From positions 1 to 35,271 of the forward strand of contig JASFMY010000066.1 in NCBI GenBank assembly GCA_050117315.1: a DNA stretch of 35,271 nt, read 5' to 3'. This DNA is from JANQIV01 sp050117315. Its GTDB lineage: Bacteria; Bacteroidota; Ignavibacteria; Ignavibacteriales; Melioribacteraceae. The notes under the pieces are model-generated. The model was not told the origin of the DNA. It did no database searches and saw only the letters and a list, made by a program, of their open reading frames with translations. Both the position numbers and the translations under genes were made by a program. Numbering within the stretch: the first letter of the stretch is position 1; every line of letters starts with the position of its first letter. Of this stretch, positions 7,293 through 16,209 are shown piece by piece.

Positions 7293-8551
7293 CAGTTTTT
7301 TATCCAATTTATTATTTCGGCTAAAGTTGGTTTGCTCCCGGTAGCAAGAATTCCAACACGGTAAATTTTACCCGCCAGATAGAATACAAATACTAAAAAT
7401 AAAAGATTCATAACCTGTGACAGCAGCAATTGGAAAAAAGGGACATCTACCATAGTAATTCTGGCAGGCATAATTATTAACGAAGTTACCGGCGTAATCG
7501 AGGTTATTATCGCAAACGAACTGTCCGGATTATTCTGAAGTGTGAAAGACATAAAAAACGGGATCATAACCAACAAGATAATAGGCCACATTCCCTGCTG
7601 TGCATCCTGAGAATTATCAAACATTGAACCGACACATGTAAATAAACCCAAAAATGTTGTAAGCCCGATGGAATAATTTATCAGATAAAAGACTATGTTG
7701 CTCCAGTCAATTGATAGCACAAATTCTTTCGGCAGGATAAACCATGTTGTGGAAATCAATAACATTAAAGGAGACAACCAAACTACCATCTGTAATATGC
7801 CGGTAATTGCATTTCCGAAAATTTTTCCCTTCATAAAATCATGACTGTTTATTGAAGAGAGAAGAACTTCAACAACCCTGTTTGATTTTTCTTCAATTAC
7901 AGACTGCATCATCATTGAACCTAAAAACAAGAGGCTTAAATAAAGCAGAAAAGAAAATAAAAAAGATAAAATCCTGTTGCCGTATCCTTCTTCTTCAATT
8001 TCATCTTTTTCAGAAACTCTAAACCCTTTGATATCAACCCATGACCTTGCATACGATAAATCTTCTTCCGATAAATCTTTTTTACTAAAGTATAAGTTTA
8101 ACAATGCTTGATTTAAAACGTCATCAATTTTGTTGAACAACGAGATGTTGGACGGATTCTTTGAAAAATATTTTATTCTTTTGTCACGCAATGCTTTACC
8201 GGATACAAACACTATCCCTGTTAACTCTCCTTTAAGCAACTCTTCTTTTTTTAATTCAATAAAATCATTCATCTGGCTGCTGTCTTTAACTTCATATTGG
8301 AATGAAAAATTTTTGTTAAACGTTTCATCGTTTTCAATTTCTTTTTGAAGCTCACCGGATAGGCCCTGTGATTCGGCAACCACAATCAGTGAAGTAAAAT
8401 CATCACTTTCAATACTCATAAAATAAGTCTGCAGAGCCAAAACACCTATTAAAAAAACCGGTATCAAAACAGTCATAGCTACAAAACCCTTTGACAAAAG
8501 TTTTGTTTTAATTTCCCTTTTTATTATTGTTGTTACTTTTTGGTTTATCAT
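7292..8551 (-). CDS. ABC-2 type transporter permease (NatB-like exporter)
   Basis: A 419-residue membrane protein. A first helix (residues about 20-42, FVAMTVLIPVFLIGVLALQT) is followed by a long extracytoplasmic domain of some 150 residues. Five or so more helices lie in the C-terminal half (SFLFSFLLYLSLLFLGSMM, then VVWLSPLMLLISTTWF and others). The signature VIEEKSNRVVEVLLSS after the second helix is typical of the ABC-2/NatB family. The start overlaps the ATPase stop by four bases (ATGA), so the two are translationally coupled. Substrate is unknown; NatAB relatives export Na+ or drugs, but that cannot be assigned here. Confidence 0.9.
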   Translation of the reverse strand: MINQKVTTIIKREIKTKLLSKGFVAMTVLIPVFLIGVLALQTYFMSIESDDFTSLIVVAESQGLSGELQKEIENDETFNKNFSFQYEVKDSSQMNDFIELKKEELLKGELTGIVFVSGKALRDKRIKYFSKNPSNISLFNKIDDVLNQALLNLYFSKKDLSEEDLSYARSWVDIKGFRVSEKDEIEEEGYGNRILSFLFSFLLYLSLLFLGSMMMQSVIEEKSNRVVEVLLSSINSHDFMKGKIFGNAITGILQMVVWLSPLMLLISTTWFILPKEFVLSIDWSNIVFYLINYSIGLTTFLGLFTCVGSMFDNSQDAQQGMWPIILLVMIPFFMSFTLQNNPDSSFAIITSITPVTSLIIMPARITMVDVPFFQLLLSQVMNLLFLVFVFYLAGKIYRVGILATGSKPTLAEIINWIKN

Positions 8552-9450
8552 AAATTGTTACCCGCCAGTTCAACAAAAATTTCATGGAGTGATATATCGT
8601 TTGCATCAAATTTTTTAACCGTTACGCCGTTATCAATCAGCAATTTTAATAATTGCTGGGTTTGGTTTGCTTCTTTTACCCTTATCCCGGTTGTATTTCC
8701 GAAGTCCGAAATTTTTTCAATTATTGAATGCCCGGTTAAAAAGGATAAATCACCTTCGTAATTCAAACTAACATTTTTCTGTGCATACTTGTTCTTTATT
8801 TCACTCAGGGAACCTGAAAGGATCAATTCTCCTTTATCTATCATAGCGATATGGTCGCACATCTTCTCGGCAAAATCCATTAAATGAGTTGAGAAAATTA
8901 TTACTTTACCTTTTTTTGAATTTTCAAGAATTATTTCTTTGAGCAGTTCAGTATTGATCGGGTCAAGCCCGGCAAAAGGTTCATCAAGAATAATAAAATC
9001 CGGGTCGTGAATTAAAGTGGAGATAAATTGTATTTTCTGCTGATTGCCTTTTGATAAGTCCTCAATTTTGGAATCTTTCCGGTCAAGTAAATCAAATCTT
9101 TCGAGGTATTCGTTTGCTCTTCTGTTAACTTCCTTTCCGCTTTTGCCTTTAAGCTCCGCAAAAAAAGTAATAGTATCCATTACTTTCATTTTTTTGTAAA
9201 GCCCTCTTTCTTCGGGAAGATAACCTACTTTATCTTTAAAACTATCGTCAATTTTTTCTCCCCTGAAAATTACTTCACCTTTGTCCGGCAGGTAAATACT
9301 CAATATCATTCTTATAGTGGTTGTTTTTCCGGCTCCGTTTCTTCCTATTAACCCGAATACGGAACCTTCAGGCACTTCAAATGATACGTTATTTACCGCT
9401 TTTATCTCACCAAAGGCCTTGTACAAATTTTTTACTTCAAGTGCATGCAT
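8548..9450 (-). CDS. ABC transporter ATP-binding protein (NatA-like)
   Basis: A 300-residue ATPase that powers the adjacent permease. Walker A is GRNGAGKTTT, the Q-loop region is VGYLPEERGLYKKM, the ABC signature is LSKGNQQKIQF, Walker B plus D-loop is FIILDEPFAGLDP, and the switch His is in FSTHLM. A C-terminal domain of about 80 residues (SLNYEGDLSFL onward) is common in exporter ATPases of this group. The open frame extends 19 codons upstream, but the domain begins directly after the internal ATG at 9450 (MHALEVKNLYKAFG), so that start is preferred. First gene of a three-gene operon (ATPase, permease, small protein). Confidence 0.93.
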   Translation of the reverse strand: MHALEVKNLYKAFGEIKAVNNVSFEVPEGSVFGLIGRNGAGKTTTIRMILSIYLPDKGEVIFRGEKIDDSFKDKVGYLPEERGLYKKMKVMDTITFFAELKGKSGKEVNRRANEYLERFDLLDRKDSKIEDLSKGNQQKIQFISTLIHDPDFIILDEPFAGLDPINTELLKEIILENSKKGKVIIFSTHLMDFAEKMCDHIAMIDKGELILSGSLSEIKNKYAQKNVSLNYEGDLSFLTGHSIIEKISDFGNTTGIRVKEANQTQQLLKLLIDNGVTVKKFDANDISLHEIFVELAGNNL

Positions 9451-9529
9451 AAGAAATGGGATATTTAGTGAATGATTAAATATAACGGTAGAGGCTTGAT
9501 AAATCAAACCTCTACATATAAAAAAATTA

Positions 9530-11584
9530 TTACCAAATTTTTACGATTTTATCTGCATCTCTTCTCATTGGAGCGCCCTCGGGAATATCAAATGCTTCAA
9601 AGAATGGAGGCAAATTACTAACAACACCAATAACCCTGAATTTTCCGGGTGAATGGGGATCAGTTTTTACAAGTCTCTCAAGGAAGCCGTCTTTGTAAGT
9701 TCCTTTCCATATCTGAGTATAACCTAAGAAAAATCTCTGAGCAGGAGTAAAGCCGTCTATAGTTTCTCTTTTCTTGAATTGCTCGGTATTTTTAAATGCA
9801 TTAAAGGAAACTGTGCATCCGCCGAGATCTGCAATATTTTCACCGAGTGTCAACTTGCCGTTAACATGTAAATCCAACGAATCAATTGCAACGTATTCGT
9901 TAAATTGCTGAATAAGCATATCGGCTCTTTCTTCAAATTTTGCCGCGTCATCTTTTGTCCACCAATCACTTATATTTCCTTCCAGGTCATATTTTCTTCC
10001 ACTGTCGTCAAAGCCGTGTGTAATTTCGTGACCTATTACAACACCCATGGCGCCATAGTTAATTGCATCATCCGCCCTGTAATCGTAAAACGGGTATTGA
10101 AGAATTCCGGCAGGGAATACAATCTCATTTCTCGTAGGGGAATAATATGCATTTACGGTTTGAGGCGTCATTCCCCATTCCCAGTCACGTACAGGCTGAT
10201 TAATTTTGGACAACGTTTGTTTATGAGCAAAGTAATTAGCGCGCATAATGTTAGCGGCATAAGAATCATCTTTAATTTCAAGCGATGAATAATCAGTCCA
10301 TTTATCAGGATACCCAATCTTAAGCCCTAAGGCATCTAATTTTTTCAGCGCCGCTTGTTTTGTTTCTTCACTCATCCAATCATTATTTTTAATGCTTTCG
10401 CCCATAGATACTTTTAATGTCTTCACTATATTTAAGGCTTTTTCTTTTGCTTCGGGAGGGAAAAATTTGGCTACGTATAACTGTCCGACTGCTTCGCCTA
10501 AAGCACCGCTAACAGTTGTTAACACTCTTTTATACCTTTCTTCGTTCTTTTCCTGTCCGTCTAAAAACTTACCTTCAAATTCAAATCTTTCATCAACAAA
10601 ATCTGAGCTCAGATAATCTGCCATAGATCGGATTAAATTCCAGGTAAGATAGGTTTTCCAATCTTCTAATTTTTCTGATTTAACCATTTTCCCGATTTGA
10701 GCCAAGTATTTGGGCTGAGCAACATTAACATGCCCGGGATCACCTGCTTCCAGAGAGAAAAAATATAATTTCCAGTCAAAACCAGGAGCTTTTTCATATA
10801 ATTCATCAGTGGAATATTTGTTATATACCTCTTCTGGGTTCCTGTTTTCTACCCTTGTGTTTTGAGTTCCCGCTAATTTTGTTTCAAAATCCATTATCGT
10901 TTTGGCTTGTATTCCCGATAACTCATTATCGTTTCCTATTAGTTTGAACATATTTGCCACATGTCCCAAATATTTTTCGCGTATATCTTTAGAGCGGTCG
11001 TCTTCATTAAAATAGTAATCTCTATCAGGTAATCCCAAACCGCCCTGCCATATACCGGCTATTACCGAGTCGCTGTTTTTGGCATCTACTGGTGAATAGA
11101 AAAAGAAAAGCGGACTTGCAGTATACATCTGCATATGTGCTATTTCTTTTGTCAATTCTTCTTTACCGGATATACTATTTATTCTTTCCAACTCGGGAAT
11201 TATAGGCGAGTAATTTTCTTTATTAATTTTTGTTGTATCCAGCCCTAAATTATACAAGAGCCCGACTTTATATCCTACGGACTCTTTACCGGCATTTTTA
11301 TTTGCCGATGCATCCAATACAACTTCTTTAACCTGTTCACGTGTATTGTCTCTTAATTCGTTAAACGCCGACCAGTAAGGTTTATCCGCCGGAATGGGGT
11401 TGTTTTTAATCCAAGTTCCTACAGCATACTGGAAAAAATTATCTGCCGGACTTACTGTTGAATCAATATTAGCAGATACATCAAATGCCTTAAAATCACC
11501 CTTGTGGGATGTTGAACATGAAGCGATAAATACCAGCGAAATTGATAATAACGCTGATAATGTAATAATTGATGTTTTTTTCAT
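9530..11584 (-). CDS. M13-family zinc metallopeptidase lipoprotein (PepO/neprilysin-like)
   Basis: A 684-residue exported peptidase. It starts with a signal peptide ending in a lipobox (FIASC), so it should be a membrane-anchored lipoprotein facing the periplasm or the outside. The N-terminal M13 domain begins near DNFFQYAVGTWIKNNPIP. The catalytic domain has NAYYSPTRNEIVFPAGILQ, the zinc motif HEITH at residues 519-523, and ENIADLGG with the third zinc ligand Glu582. The C-terminal PHSPGKFRVIGVVSN segment is a family hallmark that shapes the substrate pocket. M13 enzymes cut short peptides, usually before hydrophobic residues. AAAGGTG lies upstream of the ATG. Transcribed alone, divergent from the next gene. 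Confidence 0.95.
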   Translation of the reverse strand: MKKTSIITLSALLSISLVFIASCSTSHKGDFKAFDVSANIDSTVSPADNFFQYAVGTWIKNNPIPADKPYWSAFNELRDNTREQVKEVVLDASANKNAGKESVGYKVGLLYNLGLDTTKINKENYSPIIPELERINSISGKEELTKEIAHMQMYTASPLFFFYSPVDAKNSDSVIAGIWQGGLGLPDRDYYFNEDDRSKDIREKYLGHVANMFKLIGNDNELSGIQAKTIMDFETKLAGTQNTRVENRNPEEVYNKYSTDELYEKAPGFDWKLYFFSLEAGDPGHVNVAQPKYLAQIGKMVKSEKLEDWKTYLTWNLIRSMADYLSSDFVDERFEFEGKFLDGQEKNEERYKRVLTTVSGALGEAVGQLYVAKFFPPEAKEKALNIVKTLKVSMGESIKNNDWMSEETKQAALKKLDALGLKIGYPDKWTDYSSLEIKDDSYAANIMRANYFAHKQTLSKINQPVRDWEWGMTPQTVNAYYSPTRNEIVFPAGILQYPFYDYRADDAINYGAMGVVIGHEITHGFDDSGRKYDLEGNISDWWTKDDAAKFEERADMLIQQFNEYVAIDSLDLHVNGKLTLGENIADLGGCTVSFNAFKNTEQFKKRETIDGFTPAQRFFLGYTQIWKGTYKDGFLERLVKTDPHSPGKFRVIGVVSNLPPFFEAFDIPEGAPMRRDADKIVKIW

Positions 11585-11757
11585 ATTGTTACACCTTTTT
11601 TGCTTTTTTGTGTGTTTAATTTAGAAAAAATAAAATAGTGAAAGATTTATTAAAAAGTATTGAAAAATACCCATCTCCTCTTTTGTTTTATTTGATAAGC
11701 GTATCCTATTTAATTAAATTGTTATATTAACTCAACAACATTTACAAGAGGGCTAAA

Positions 11758-12018
11758 ATGACTAAGACAATTCTACTTATTATGATCGGCAAAAGGAAAG
11801 AAGCAGCCGTAAAAGTTCAGCAAATTTTAACAGGATGGGGATGCATAATTAAAACAAGGTTGGGAATTCATGACGGCGTATTAGACAACTGCACCGACGA
11901 AGGTTTATTGATTTTAGAATTACACGGCGATAATGATCAAAAAGATGAATTAGCGAGAAAGGTAGCTGTGCTTCCGGGTGTTATTTCAAAATTGGTTGAG
12001 CTGTCTATTGACGAATAA
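11758..12018 (+). CDS. TM1266-like small ligand-binding protein (iron-only hydrogenase system regulator family)
   Basis: An 86-residue protein of ferredoxin-like/ACT-type fold: strand TILLIMIGKR, helix AAVKVQQILTGWG, strands around IIKTRLGIHDG and LLILELHGD, helix DELARKVAVLPG and final strand ISKLVELSI. This pattern fits the TM1266 family, often encoded near [FeFe]-hydrogenase maturation genes. No hydrogenase gene is present here, so the copy is an orphan within the window. AGAGGG precedes the ATG by about five bases. Family assignment rests on pattern and length only; NikR-C/ACT-type relatives are alternatives. Confidence 0.7.
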   Translation: MTKTILLIMIGKRKEAAVKVQQILTGWGCIIKTRLGIHDGVLDNCTDEGLLILELHGDNDQKDELARKVAVLPGVISKLVELSIDE

Positions 12019-12026
12019 GTTAAGTT

Positions 12027-12070
12027 ATTTTAGGTGATGCTCCGCCGCTGTGGGTTGCGTCACCTAAAAT
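12027..12070. terminator. Bidirectional terminator-like hairpin between convergent genes
   Basis: ATTTTAGGTGA (12027-12037) pairs perfectly with TCACCTAAAAT (12060-12070) around a 22-base GC-richer loop. It lies 9 bases after the plus-strand stop and 16 bases beyond the minus-strand stop, and its T-rich arm ends can serve either direction. Confidence 0.65.
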
Positions 12071-12085
12071 GAATAATCAACACAA

Positions 12086-12937
12086 TCAAATCCGCCAAAC
12101 TGCGCATTCAATCCAACCTTCGTCAGTATTCCTGAAATATTTATTCTTTCCTTTCCTGTACTTTTCTATTTGTATCATGTTATTCATTATCTTTAATTCG
12201 GCATCGTTGCTTTCAAAAATAGCACTTAAGTCATCTATTGAATATGTTACAATTTCATCAAGCTCACTGTAGTTTTTAATAATTTCAAAAATTTCCACAG
12301 GTATATTTTTTCTCTGTTCGCACAAGCTATCTTCCGGGACCATGTACTCAACAACTATCAGATTATTTTTGTACGGCGACCTGAAACTTGAAATTATTCT
12401 TTCAAAATCTCTCTTATTTAAATAATAAGTAACCCCTTCCAAAACAATAATGCAATTATGATTGTTGTAATATTCATGGAGAAGGCTGTTTAACAAACTT
12501 AATATAGAAGATGAAGTAATATCTGCCGTAATGCATTTAATTTTTTCCGAGTATTCCGGAAAAAATTTATCGTAAAGTTCTTTTTTTTCATCCATTCCCG
12601 CTACGTCTATTTCGAGTACTTTGTCAATTCTTTTATGGTTTTCTTCAAGCACCTCCAAAGCTAAAGGGGATTTACCCGCAGCAAGATTTATAATTAAATA
12701 TTCCTTATCATTTTTAGATATCTCCGATTTGATAAAATCATTTATAAAATACTTCCTATTTATGATTACTTCTTCATACCACTCGCAAATTTCGTTGCAT
12801 TTGTCATATAGTTCACTCCCGCTGGAAAGATCTAGATGTTCTATAAATTTTTGAGGAGTTTTATTTTTGAATGCATTTCTTCCCCACTTCATTACAAGTG
12901 CTGCGGTAGGTTCGAGCTTTATTTTTGTATTATCCAT
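12086..12937 (-). CDS. LCMT/PPM-type SAM-dependent methyltransferase
   Basis: A 283-residue protein with a class I methyltransferase core. Motif I is degenerate (LIINLAAGKSPLALEVLE), then VLEIDVAGM for the ribose-binding acidic strand, CITADITSS before the next strand, and IVLEGVTYYLNKRDFERII. The last is the characteristic leucine carboxyl methyltransferase feature (EG.xxYL). Bacterial members methylate diverse small molecules or protein carboxyls; the substrate is unknown. It starts nine bases after the AlkD-like gene, so both are probably cotranscribed. AAKSPL in place of a canonical G-x-G-x-G loop fits the LCMT family. Confidence 0.78.
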   Translation of the reverse strand: MDNTKIKLEPTAALVMKWGRNAFKNKTPQKFIEHLDLSSGSELYDKCNEICEWYEEVIINRKYFINDFIKSEISKNDKEYLIINLAAGKSPLALEVLEENHKRIDKVLEIDVAGMDEKKELYDKFFPEYSEKIKCITADITSSSILSLLNSLLHEYYNNHNCIIVLEGVTYYLNKRDFERIISSFRSPYKNNLIVVEYMVPEDSLCEQRKNIPVEIFEIIKNYSELDEIVTYSIDDLSAIFESNDAELKIMNNMIQIEKYRKGKNKYFRNTDEGWIECAVWRI

Positions 12938-12946
12938 TAATGCATT

Positions 12947-13636
12947 CTATGATTTTATTCTGCTTATTGTTTTTTTACTTTGTAATTCATGTATAGCGTT
13001 TTTTGCAATCCAGCTCGACGTCTTTGTATCCAGTTTTAATATCTCTTCCGAGAGCTGAAGCGCTTTTTTATGCAAGGTTAAATTACGTTTCCCAATTTGT
13101 CTAACAGCCCAGTTAACAGCCTTTTTAACGTAGTTTCTTTCATCAATTGCAGCACTTTTAATGTACTTAAAAAAAATTAAGAAATCATCATTGGTTAATT
13201 CTTTTGAGTGGACAGCTAAAGAAGCCATTAAAACAAACCCTGCTCTTTTTACGAATTCTTTTTTCTTTTTGCTCCATTCCACAGCTTTATCATAAGCGAA
13301 ATCGGTTTTGCGGAATAAATGATTACAGACCTGGTCGCACAAATCCCATGAATTAAAACCGGAAGCCCATTTATTCATTTGACCCCGGGAAATTAATTTT
13401 GGCTCATCTAAAAATGCAGCTAATAATCTTGCTTCATGGATTTTAGTTTCCCACAATTGAATGGCAAGCTCGTGATTTTTCCCGATCTCTTTAGCTTTGT
13501 TCCTGAGAAACGGAATGTTAATACCGAGAGCAAATTCAGTATTAATCCCGTAACGTGCCATTCCTTCTACATTTTGAGGATTACGTAATTTTTTTAACTC
13601 CTTAAGAATTGTATCAATATTCAATACGAACTCCAA
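12947..13636 (-). CDS. DNA alkylation repair protein (AlkD-like HEAT-repeat glycosylase family)
   Basis: A 229-residue all-helical protein. Residues such as GINTEFALGINIPFLRNKAKEIGK, LWETKIHEARLLAAFLDEP, WDLCDQVCNHLF, FVKRAGFVLMASLA and DERNYVKKAVNWAVRQIGKRN follow the spacing of AlkD HEAT-like repeats. Family members excise N3/N7-alkylated purines or act as structural DNA-binding proteins. The WDLCD segment and VKKAVNWALR-like segment match positions that form the DNA-contacting concave face. First gene of a probable two-gene unit with the methyltransferase. Confidence 0.85.
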   Translation of the reverse strand: MEFVLNIDTILKELKKLRNPQNVEGMARYGINTEFALGINIPFLRNKAKEIGKNHELAIQLWETKIHEARLLAAFLDEPKLISRGQMNKWASGFNSWDLCDQVCNHLFRKTDFAYDKAVEWSKKKKEFVKRAGFVLMASLAVHSKELTNDDFLIFFKYIKSAAIDERNYVKKAVNWAVRQIGKRNLTLHKKALQLSEEILKLDTKTSSWIAKNAIHELQSKKTISRIKS

Positions 13637-14039
13637 AAAAGGTTACTAAATAGAAAGGATAATTTTATTGTACTATCTCAAATAGAAAGTGTTTCAAGGT
13701 TACTTTTATCCGTCGTGTGAAACTATAAGTTATGTTTTTACAGCCCTTGTAAATTCTACAAACCCTTCAAGAAAACGGCAAGTATTAGCTTAAGGTTTAA
13801 AAACTCACCGGGATAATTTCTTTTTTCTGTGGTTACATTTAAACAATCGCAAGTTTTCCAAATTCCCGAAATCTTTACTTGTCCCGTTTGCGGAAAGATT
13901 CTCGGAATTTTAAGCTAGATTAAATCCAGACTATTTTTTTGCTTGGTTGGATTTAATTAGACTGACAAAACGTAGCACAGATTAGTAATCTGTGTTACAT
14001 TTTGGTCAGACGCGCAAATACTTTATTTCACTCGGCAGA
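13637..14039. other. Intergenic region with inverted repeats and a zinc-ribbon-like fragment
   Basis: No complete gene. ATTAAATCCA (13919-13928) pairs perfectly with TGGATTTAAT (13948-13957) around a T-rich loop, and a 27-bp palindrome follows at 13972-13998. Between 13874 and 13918 a short frame reads TCPVCGKILGILS and stops. A similar short piece occurs at 28981-29040. The region separates the TrpF-like gene, which reads in from the right, from the start of the AlkD gene, so it should hold the promoter of the latter. Confidence 0.55.
13972..13998. repeat. 27-bp imperfect palindrome, second copy of a dispersed family
   Basis: GTAGCACAGATTA and TAATCTGTGTTAC face each other around a single G, with one mismatch. 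Ends and the ACATTT flank match the perfect palindrome at 1711-1740. It lies 42 bases beyond the stop of the TrpF-like gene and could act in 3'-end formation of that transcript. Confidence 0.75.
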
Positions 14040-14693
14040 CTATTCTAACTCTTTGATTGCTTTAAAGAATTCTGCGAGCTTACTTTCATCAAGTTTATTG
14101 TTGGTTCTTACACCACTGCAAAGATCAACCCCGAAAGGTTTTACAAACTCAATAGCTTCTTTTATATTCTCAGAATTTAGTCCTCCTGCTAAAAACACAG
14201 GAACATTAACCTGCTCAACAATACTTTTACTTAATTCCCAATTGTGTGTACGGCCTGTCCCACCCAACTCTTTAACAGGCAAGTTAGGATTACCCGAATC
14301 AAGCAACAGTGCATCTACTGTTTCAGAAGCATTTATTGCCTGTTTAACCGATTCTTCATCAATAACATGAATAGCCTGAACTATTTTTATCCCGGGCAGC
14401 TTTGCTTTCAGTCTTATCCTCGTTACTTTTTCAACCCAATCAACAAGCTGGATTACATTTGTACCGCATTTTTTGTGCTGTTTAATAATTTCATCCGAAG
14501 TAACTTTACTGGTTAACAAAAATGAAGAAACACCGGGAGGTATAATTCCGGCGATCTTGGAAATCATTTTTTCAGAAACAACACCGGGTCCGCTCGGCAT
14601 TTCCGAAACCAATCCAACAGCAGATGCCCCGTGTTTTATTGCTAGCTTGGCTTCCTCTTCCGAACTTATACAACATATTTTTACTCGTACCAT
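14040..14693 (-). CDS. Phosphoribosylanthranilate isomerase-like protein (TrpF family)
   Basis: A 217-residue TIM-barrel protein of the TrpF family, which converts phosphoribosylanthranilate to CdRP in tryptophan synthesis. Visible features are VKICCIS near the start (catalytic Cys of KICG, but the Gly is replaced by Cys), LLLDSG with the general-acid Asp, GGTGRTHNW, VFLAGGLNSENIKEAI, and GVDLCSGVR where most members have SSGVE at the phosphate-binding turn. These substitutions make it a divergent member. No other trp gene is nearby. It could be a genuine stand-alone TrpF or a paralogue with a changed substrate. It is separated from the upstream peroxiredoxin gene by that gene's terminator. 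Confidence 0.8.
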   Translation of the reverse strand: MVRVKICCISSEEEAKLAIKHGASAVGLVSEMPSGPGVVSEKMISKIAGIIPPGVSSFLLTSKVTSDEIIKQHKKCGTNVIQLVDWVEKVTRIRLKAKLPGIKIVQAIHVIDEESVKQAINASETVDALLLDSGNPNLPVKELGGTGRTHNWELSKSIVEQVNVPVFLAGGLNSENIKEAIEFVKPFGVDLCSGVRTNNKLDESKLAEFFKAIKELE

Positions 14694-14721
14694 ACCTTTC
14701 TTTCCTTTAATTTAAAAAAAT

Positions 14722-14744
14722 AAACCCCCGCAAAACGGGGGTTT
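14722..14744 (-). terminator. Intrinsic terminator of the peroxiredoxin gene
   Basis: AAACCCCCG (14722-14730) and CGGGGGTTT (14736-14744) form a nine-pair stem with a five-base loop. Read on the minus strand it is followed by a run of seven T (complement of AAAAAAA at 14714-14720). It is 21 bases beyond the peroxiredoxin stop. Confidence 0.92.
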
Positions 14745-14764
14745 AATATGCTATAATATTAAGA

Positions 14765-15421
14765 TTAATTCAATTCCTTAAAGGTGAACCACCAATCATA
14801 ACCTTGTTCGCTTTTTAGTCTTTCCTTTGCAGTTTCAATATCTTTTGCAGGAGGAATAATCACTTTATCACCAATTAGTTCATTGTTAGGCCAGTTCTCA
14901 GGCATTGCAACAGTATTTTTATCCGATACCTGTAATGCTTTTAACGCTCTTAAAATTTCATCAACCTGTCTTCCGATTTCCTGCGGGTAATATACCATTA
15001 ACCTAAATGTTCCTTCCGGATCAATTAAGAATACTGCACGCACTGTATTAGTTCCTTTGCCGGGATGAAGCATACCTAAAGCTGTTGATACTTTGCCCAT
15101 ATCGTCGGCAATAATCGGGAAGGGGATTTCAACATTTAGCTTCTCTTCTATCCACTCAACCCATTTAATATGTGAAAATACCTGGTCAATAGATAAACCA
15201 ACCAGCTCAGCATTTAGTTCTTTAAATTCATTGACTCTTTTTGCAAAGGCTACGAACTCTGTTGTACACACAGGTGTAAAATCGCCAGGATGACTGAATA
15301 ATACAATCCATTTGCCTTTATAGTCACCTGGGATATTTTTCATACCGTGAGTTGTTTGTACTTTCATTAAGGGCATCTTGTCGCCCAACAACGGAATACC
15401 GGCTATTCTTTCATTTTCCAT
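14765..15421 (-). CDS. Peroxiredoxin, Prx6-type, apparently 1-Cys
   Basis: A 218-residue thiol peroxidase that reduces H2O2 and organic peroxides. The active site is FSHPGDFTPVCTTEF with peroxidatic Cys52 and the supporting Thr/Pro and later Arg. The long C-terminal domain (NWPNNELIGDKVIIPP to YDWWFTFKEL) is that of the Prx6/archaeal thioredoxin-peroxidase group. Archaeal relatives carry resolving cysteines around YDWWF; here those positions are Gly and Thr, and Cys52 is the only cysteine in the protein. It should therefore use an external thiol for recycling. GGAG lies upstream of the ATG. Monocistronic, with a clear terminator. Confidence 0.95.
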   Translation of the reverse strand: MENERIAGIPLLGDKMPLMKVQTTHGMKNIPGDYKGKWIVLFSHPGDFTPVCTTEFVAFAKRVNEFKELNAELVGLSIDQVFSHIKWVEWIEEKLNVEIPFPIIADDMGKVSTALGMLHPGKGTNTVRAVFLIDPEGTFRLMVYYPQEIGRQVDEILRALKALQVSDKNTVAMPENWPNNELIGDKVIIPPAKDIETAKERLKSEQGYDWWFTFKELN

Positions 15422-15518
15422 TAAAACTAACTCCTATACTAATTATTATTGGTTACTATTTAGATGCAATTGAAAGGAAATAGATTCCGTAAAACTAACC
15501 CGAAAACTCTTTCCAAAT

Positions 15519-16085
15519 TTATTTTCGGAAATATTCTTTCCTGAGAATTGCATAAATGAAAAAGTCTTGAAATCTTTCTTTGACCAACATTTGTTCGCGG
15601 AGCAGCCCTTCTTTTAAAAAACCAACTTTTTCTAATAATTTTTGAGAAGGAATATTTTCAGGGTCCGTACGCGCTTCTATTCTATTTAAATACATTTTAG
15701 TAAACCCAAACTCTATAACATAGTTTAGCGCTTCCGTCATTATTCCGTTCTGCCAATAGTTGCAATGTAGAACATAACCGACTTCTGCTTTGAAATTTTT
15801 TTTATCCCATTCATGGTAACCGATCGTTCCAATAATTTTATTTTTTTCTTTTAATTCAATACCCCAGGGAGCGGGTTGATTTTCTTTGTATTTTTCCATC
15901 ACAAAGTCTAAAAACTCAAGTGTATCCATTTCAGTTTCGTGCTTTTTCCAGATTAAGTAACGCGATACTTCCGGGTATTTCGAATAATCAAAAATATCCC
16001 GTTTATCGGAATATTCTAATTTTCTCAAAATTAATCTTTCGGTTTCAATTTTAGGTAATTTTAAAAATAATTTTTCAGGTGTCAT
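15519..16085 (-). CDS. GNAT-family N-acetyltransferase (RimJ/RimL-like)
   Basis: A 188-residue acetyl-CoA-dependent acetyltransferase. It opens with ETERLILRKLEYSDKRDIFDYSKYPEVSRYLIW, the usual start of RimJ/RimL/SpeG-type GNATs. The core has IGTIGYHEWDKKNFKAEVGYVLHCNYWQNGIMTEA and then RIEARTDPENIPSQKLLEKVGFLKEGLLRE (motif B with Asn and the family GF.xEG). Family members acetylate ribosomal-protein N-termini or small molecules; the substrate here is unknown. Cytoplasmic. It sits alone, divergent from the Trm112-like gene. Confidence 0.92.
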   Translation of the reverse strand: MTPEKLFLKLPKIETERLILRKLEYSDKRDIFDYSKYPEVSRYLIWKKHETEMDTLEFLDFVMEKYKENQPAPWGIELKEKNKIIGTIGYHEWDKKNFKAEVGYVLHCNYWQNGIMTEALNYVIEFGFTKMYLNRIEARTDPENIPSQKLLEKVGFLKEGLLREQMLVKERFQDFFIYAILRKEYFRK

Positions 16086-16209
16086 TTTTATCCAGTAATT
16101 TATTTTTACAAATCAAATTTAACGAATTTATAAATAATGCATATTCCCCTTAGTTCTGAGCAGATATATTTCAAAAAAAATGATATTTTTGAGATAAAGA
16201 GGATTGAAT

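Noticed and set aside
9451..9507. Longer N-terminus for the ABC ATPase
   Set aside because: The added 19 residues precede the usual start of the domain and do not resemble the family.
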